64,000 bases of DNA, from positions 67,733-131,732 of the forward strand of contig DIQT01000007.1 in assembly GCA_002427365.1 (NCBI GenBank). Direction: 5' to 3'. Of this stretch, positions 63,101-64,000 are shown piece after piece; position 1 is the first letter of the stretch; the number at the start of each line of letters is the position of its first letter. Both the position numbers and the translations under genes were made by a program. Origin of the DNA: Caryophanales bacterium UBA5455 (GTDB lineage Bacteria > Bacillota_I > Bacilli_A > RFN20 > CAG-826). The notes below the pieces were generated by a model that saw only the letters and a list, made by a program, of their open reading frames with translations, did no database searches and was not told where the DNA came from.

Positions 63101-63207
63101 GGGTTGGGGCGGGAATGAAACGAATTCAAATGGGCAATATTCCCCACTTTGTTGAAACTTACAAAACCAAGACCGCAAGAATGCCACTGTACTTCTTTGT
63201 TGAATAA
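60166..63207 (+). CDS. Beta-helix lipoprotein with Big_2 and CBM9-like domains, GH110-like (2)
   Basis: The start at ATG 60166 (GGAGG eight bases upstream) gives 1013 residues. It has lipobox LVSC (C20), a Ser-rich linker, a bacterial Ig-like Big_2 domain (about 45-125) and the shared module (about 133-177, DEYAGALSETPYSSATLIG). The beta-helix carries TATADAMHFNQMRG, SHDDALNFKHG and KRNRGVLVQ. A C-terminal CBM9-like sandwich (about 805-1013: ITLDGNLSEW, GIYIGFDVKDD, GDAVEIFMS) completes it. It is probably a surface glycan hydrolase or binding protein. It is paralogous to the gene before it. Confidence 0.78.
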   Translation: MKLKNKLLFGVIFTSLLVSCGGKPSLESSSSEPSSSDTSDEVLVESVNFTNLETSLKVGDTLTLTYEVLPSNASDKSVSFAVDSEIATVNDAGILNALAEGNVNVTITTFSGAKTATLSLTITASDIPSKLNVDEYAGALSETPYSSATLIGQQKYGLVDGGVVGVHEELIIEKYPLPSDETFVSKNIINYESITLTDVNEYFTEVSELNDFYKFQTALYLAKAINDKNEKAKITLPVDGVLNIDASLSETSTAFRISGLKETYIEGNNATFIIHVDNLNWKGFLTLSNSKEVHFANFKVKHAIPASLTGQIKSIGSLERSMVLTVGQEFYPLLEALKTNARKIRSWVEYDVRTKAPLEGGNFIVDSFDSYTITGSRDLGYEIEVNFKQVIKRSRLQSYVALQFAQYDATEMSVSNSENITIENMTFNHASGMALTAGNVKNFYVNRFNLIPFEGSEALMTATADAMHFNQMRGDVFVTNSVIKYSHDDALNFKHGYWYKLIDASGGSTKQIRVSKITSAIPEPVVGDKLAIYNEQTFESQNPAQGYYTVSSIEVKSTEWIITVNERMSNVGEWGPCRVTFFSNTPNFVFANNIIANKRNRGVLVQVPGAVIENNTFMNVGHGSIQAASAMDVYNEATIPHQLTIRNNKFINNTYITPEPLYGDISIFAISNNATVGPAGTISGINISNNFIARNGNAAISLRGVSETGIKDNLFFETSRSQPSGSHLNTIVHVYNGASILVKDNYSHYTLDQGLSGVVLEGKTSPNDISLVNNTNIEFQANSESGPSVNIQKATSAITLDGNLSEWAGAGAYAVPIDGVSDAEGKEFTEAELSAHFAINSLYLTHSDDGIYIGFDVKDDLLDIRTVNDFWLGDAVEIFMSTVTNMPNADLMVYKEDGGVLQAAFAPNWESSNGVAVASVRTNSTYVTKINLMQTAIVTTAEGYVGEVFIPFAMAPEFKTSIAAGEPIAMAIVVADAERVGAGMKRIQMGNIPHFVETYKTKTARMPLYFFVE

Positions 63208-63247
63208 TGTTGATAATTTGCAAAATAATAAAAAGGAGAAAAAGCAA

Positions 63248-64000
63248 ATGAAAAAGAAAAAACTTTCGATTCTACTATTAGCAGTTCTTGCAGTAGGTAG
63301 TCTCGCTAGCTGTGGGAAAAACCCAGACCCAAGTTCGGAAGTTCCCCCCTCATCGGAAAAAACTTCTGAAAAGCCAAGCGAAATTACAAGTGAAAAGCCA
63401 AGCGAAGATTCAAGTGAAAAACCAAGCGTTATTGAACCTATCCGGGTCACTTCAATTAGTTTGAGTGTTGAAAAGACTGCGCTTGATGTTGAACAAGTTA
63501 CATCTTATGTTGTAAATGTTCTACCTGTTGATGCTGATGATTTATCTTATATCATTCATGTTGAAAACGATAAAGTTCTTGAACTTGATGAGTCTGCTAA
63601 AACAATTAAAGCTCTTGCTGCGGGTAACAGTAAAGTTATTGCTACTTCCACAGATGGCGGATTTAGCGATGAAGTGAGTATAACTGTTACCGAAACAAGA
63701 CCACCGGTCTTAAAAATAGAAGGTGAAAAAGAATTATCAGTTGCGGCTGGTGAAAATCTTACACTTCCCGTTGTTAGCGCAACCGATAGAGATGGTACTG
63801 ATTTAACATCCGCAATTGAAGTTGAAGATTTAGCGGAACCAGGAACAATCGTTGGTAACGTCTTTAATGCAAAAATCGCAGGACTTCATATCTTATCATA
63901 TTATGTTGAAACCGCTGATGGGCGCTATGCAGAAGATGAAGTAAAAGTTAATGTCGTTCCTGCCCACCCTGAAACATTTGTTACCGAAGGTTATACCGAT
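63248..64000 (+). CDS. Lipoprotein with Big_2-like domain (partial at right edge)
   Basis: From ATG 63248 (AAAAGGAG upstream) the frame is open for 251 codons to the end of the window. It encodes a signal peptide with lipobox LASC (C22) and a linker repeating SEKPSE, then Ig-like beta-sandwiches: Big_2 at about 73-155 (ISLSVEKTALDVEQV) and a second sandwich at about 156-245. The function cannot be told from this part. It continues the glycan operon. Confidence 0.85.
   Translation, partial: MKKKKLSILLLAVLAVGSLASCGKNPDPSSEVPPSSEKTSEKPSEITSEKPSEDSSEKPSVIEPIRVTSISLSVEKTALDVEQVTSYVVNVLPVDADDLSYIIHVENDKVLELDESAKTIKALAAGNSKVIATSTDGGFSDEVSITVTETRPPVLKIEGEKELSVAAGENLTLPVVSATDRDGTDLTSAIEVEDLAEPGTIVGNVFNAKIAGLHILSYYVETADGRYAEDEVKVNVVPAHPETFVTEGYTD

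Noticed and set aside
1..64000. CRISPR arrays and rRNA genes
   Set aside because: No regularly spaced repeats longer than about 21 bases and no rRNA-like stretch were noticed. The 29428-29484 repeats are tandem without spacers.

Overview
The window comes from a low-GC member of the Bacillota/Mycoplasmatota, of the Erysipelotrichia or Acholeplasma/Izemoplasma kind. It uses the standard bacterial code: TGG encodes tryptophan, TGA is a stop, and prfB keeps its TGA programmed-frameshift site. Most genes are AT-rich but use CGC, CGG and CGT for arginine. The exact genus cannot be fixed from this sequence.

Positions 1-25,100 are mostly housekeeping. They run dnaX (partial), prfA-prmC-tsaC-rpiB, comFA-comFC, secA, prfB, a YitT-family protein, uvrB, a membrane protein, secG and rnr, then an rRNA m5C methyltransferase. 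A TasA/camelysin-like exported protein with an in-frame stop follows, then a DUF975 membrane protein, folD overlapped by a ThyX-like gene, an SDR-type epimerase, an M29 aminopeptidase, an AraC remnant and a UvrX-YolD pair.

Positions 25,383-29,550 hold a tRNA-Ala(CGC) followed by a foreign-looking AT-rich island. Its arginine codons are almost all AGA. It carries an HMA metallochaperone, a heavy-metal P-type ATPase with CPG in place of CPC, and a Crp/Fnr-type regulator. An FNR-like box sits where a class II activator would bind. A broken IS1182-type transposase joined to an S66 peptidase fragment and IS-end-like repeats close the island.

Positions 29,600-35,300 are accessory and decaying. They hold a Fic protein behind a perfect 11-bp inverted repeat, an SDR, a DegV fragment, and a HipB-HipA pair with three operator-like sites exactly 60 bp apart. 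LacI and glycosidase remnants joined by a deletion, ogt and yccF follow.

Positions 35,300-46,000 hold an MFS-DUF2804 fusion, an orphan response regulator, a CAT-like and a GNAT acetyltransferase, galM, fhs, a cysteine hydrolase, and a divergent GH13 amylase / LacI pair.

Positions 46,100-64,000 form a rhamnose and glycan locus. An AraC regulator diverges from rhaB-rhaA-rhaD, followed by an MsmX-type ATPase and an RDD membrane protein. A second AraC regulator diverges from an LplB/LplC-type permease pair, a solute-binding lipoprotein and three large lipoproteins, two of them right-handed beta-helix proteins resembling GH110. The likely logic is that surface beta-helix lipoproteins bind or cut a rhamnose-containing glycan, the ABC transporter imports oligosaccharides using the MsmX-type ATPase, and RhaBAD degrades rhamnose to lactaldehyde and DHAP.
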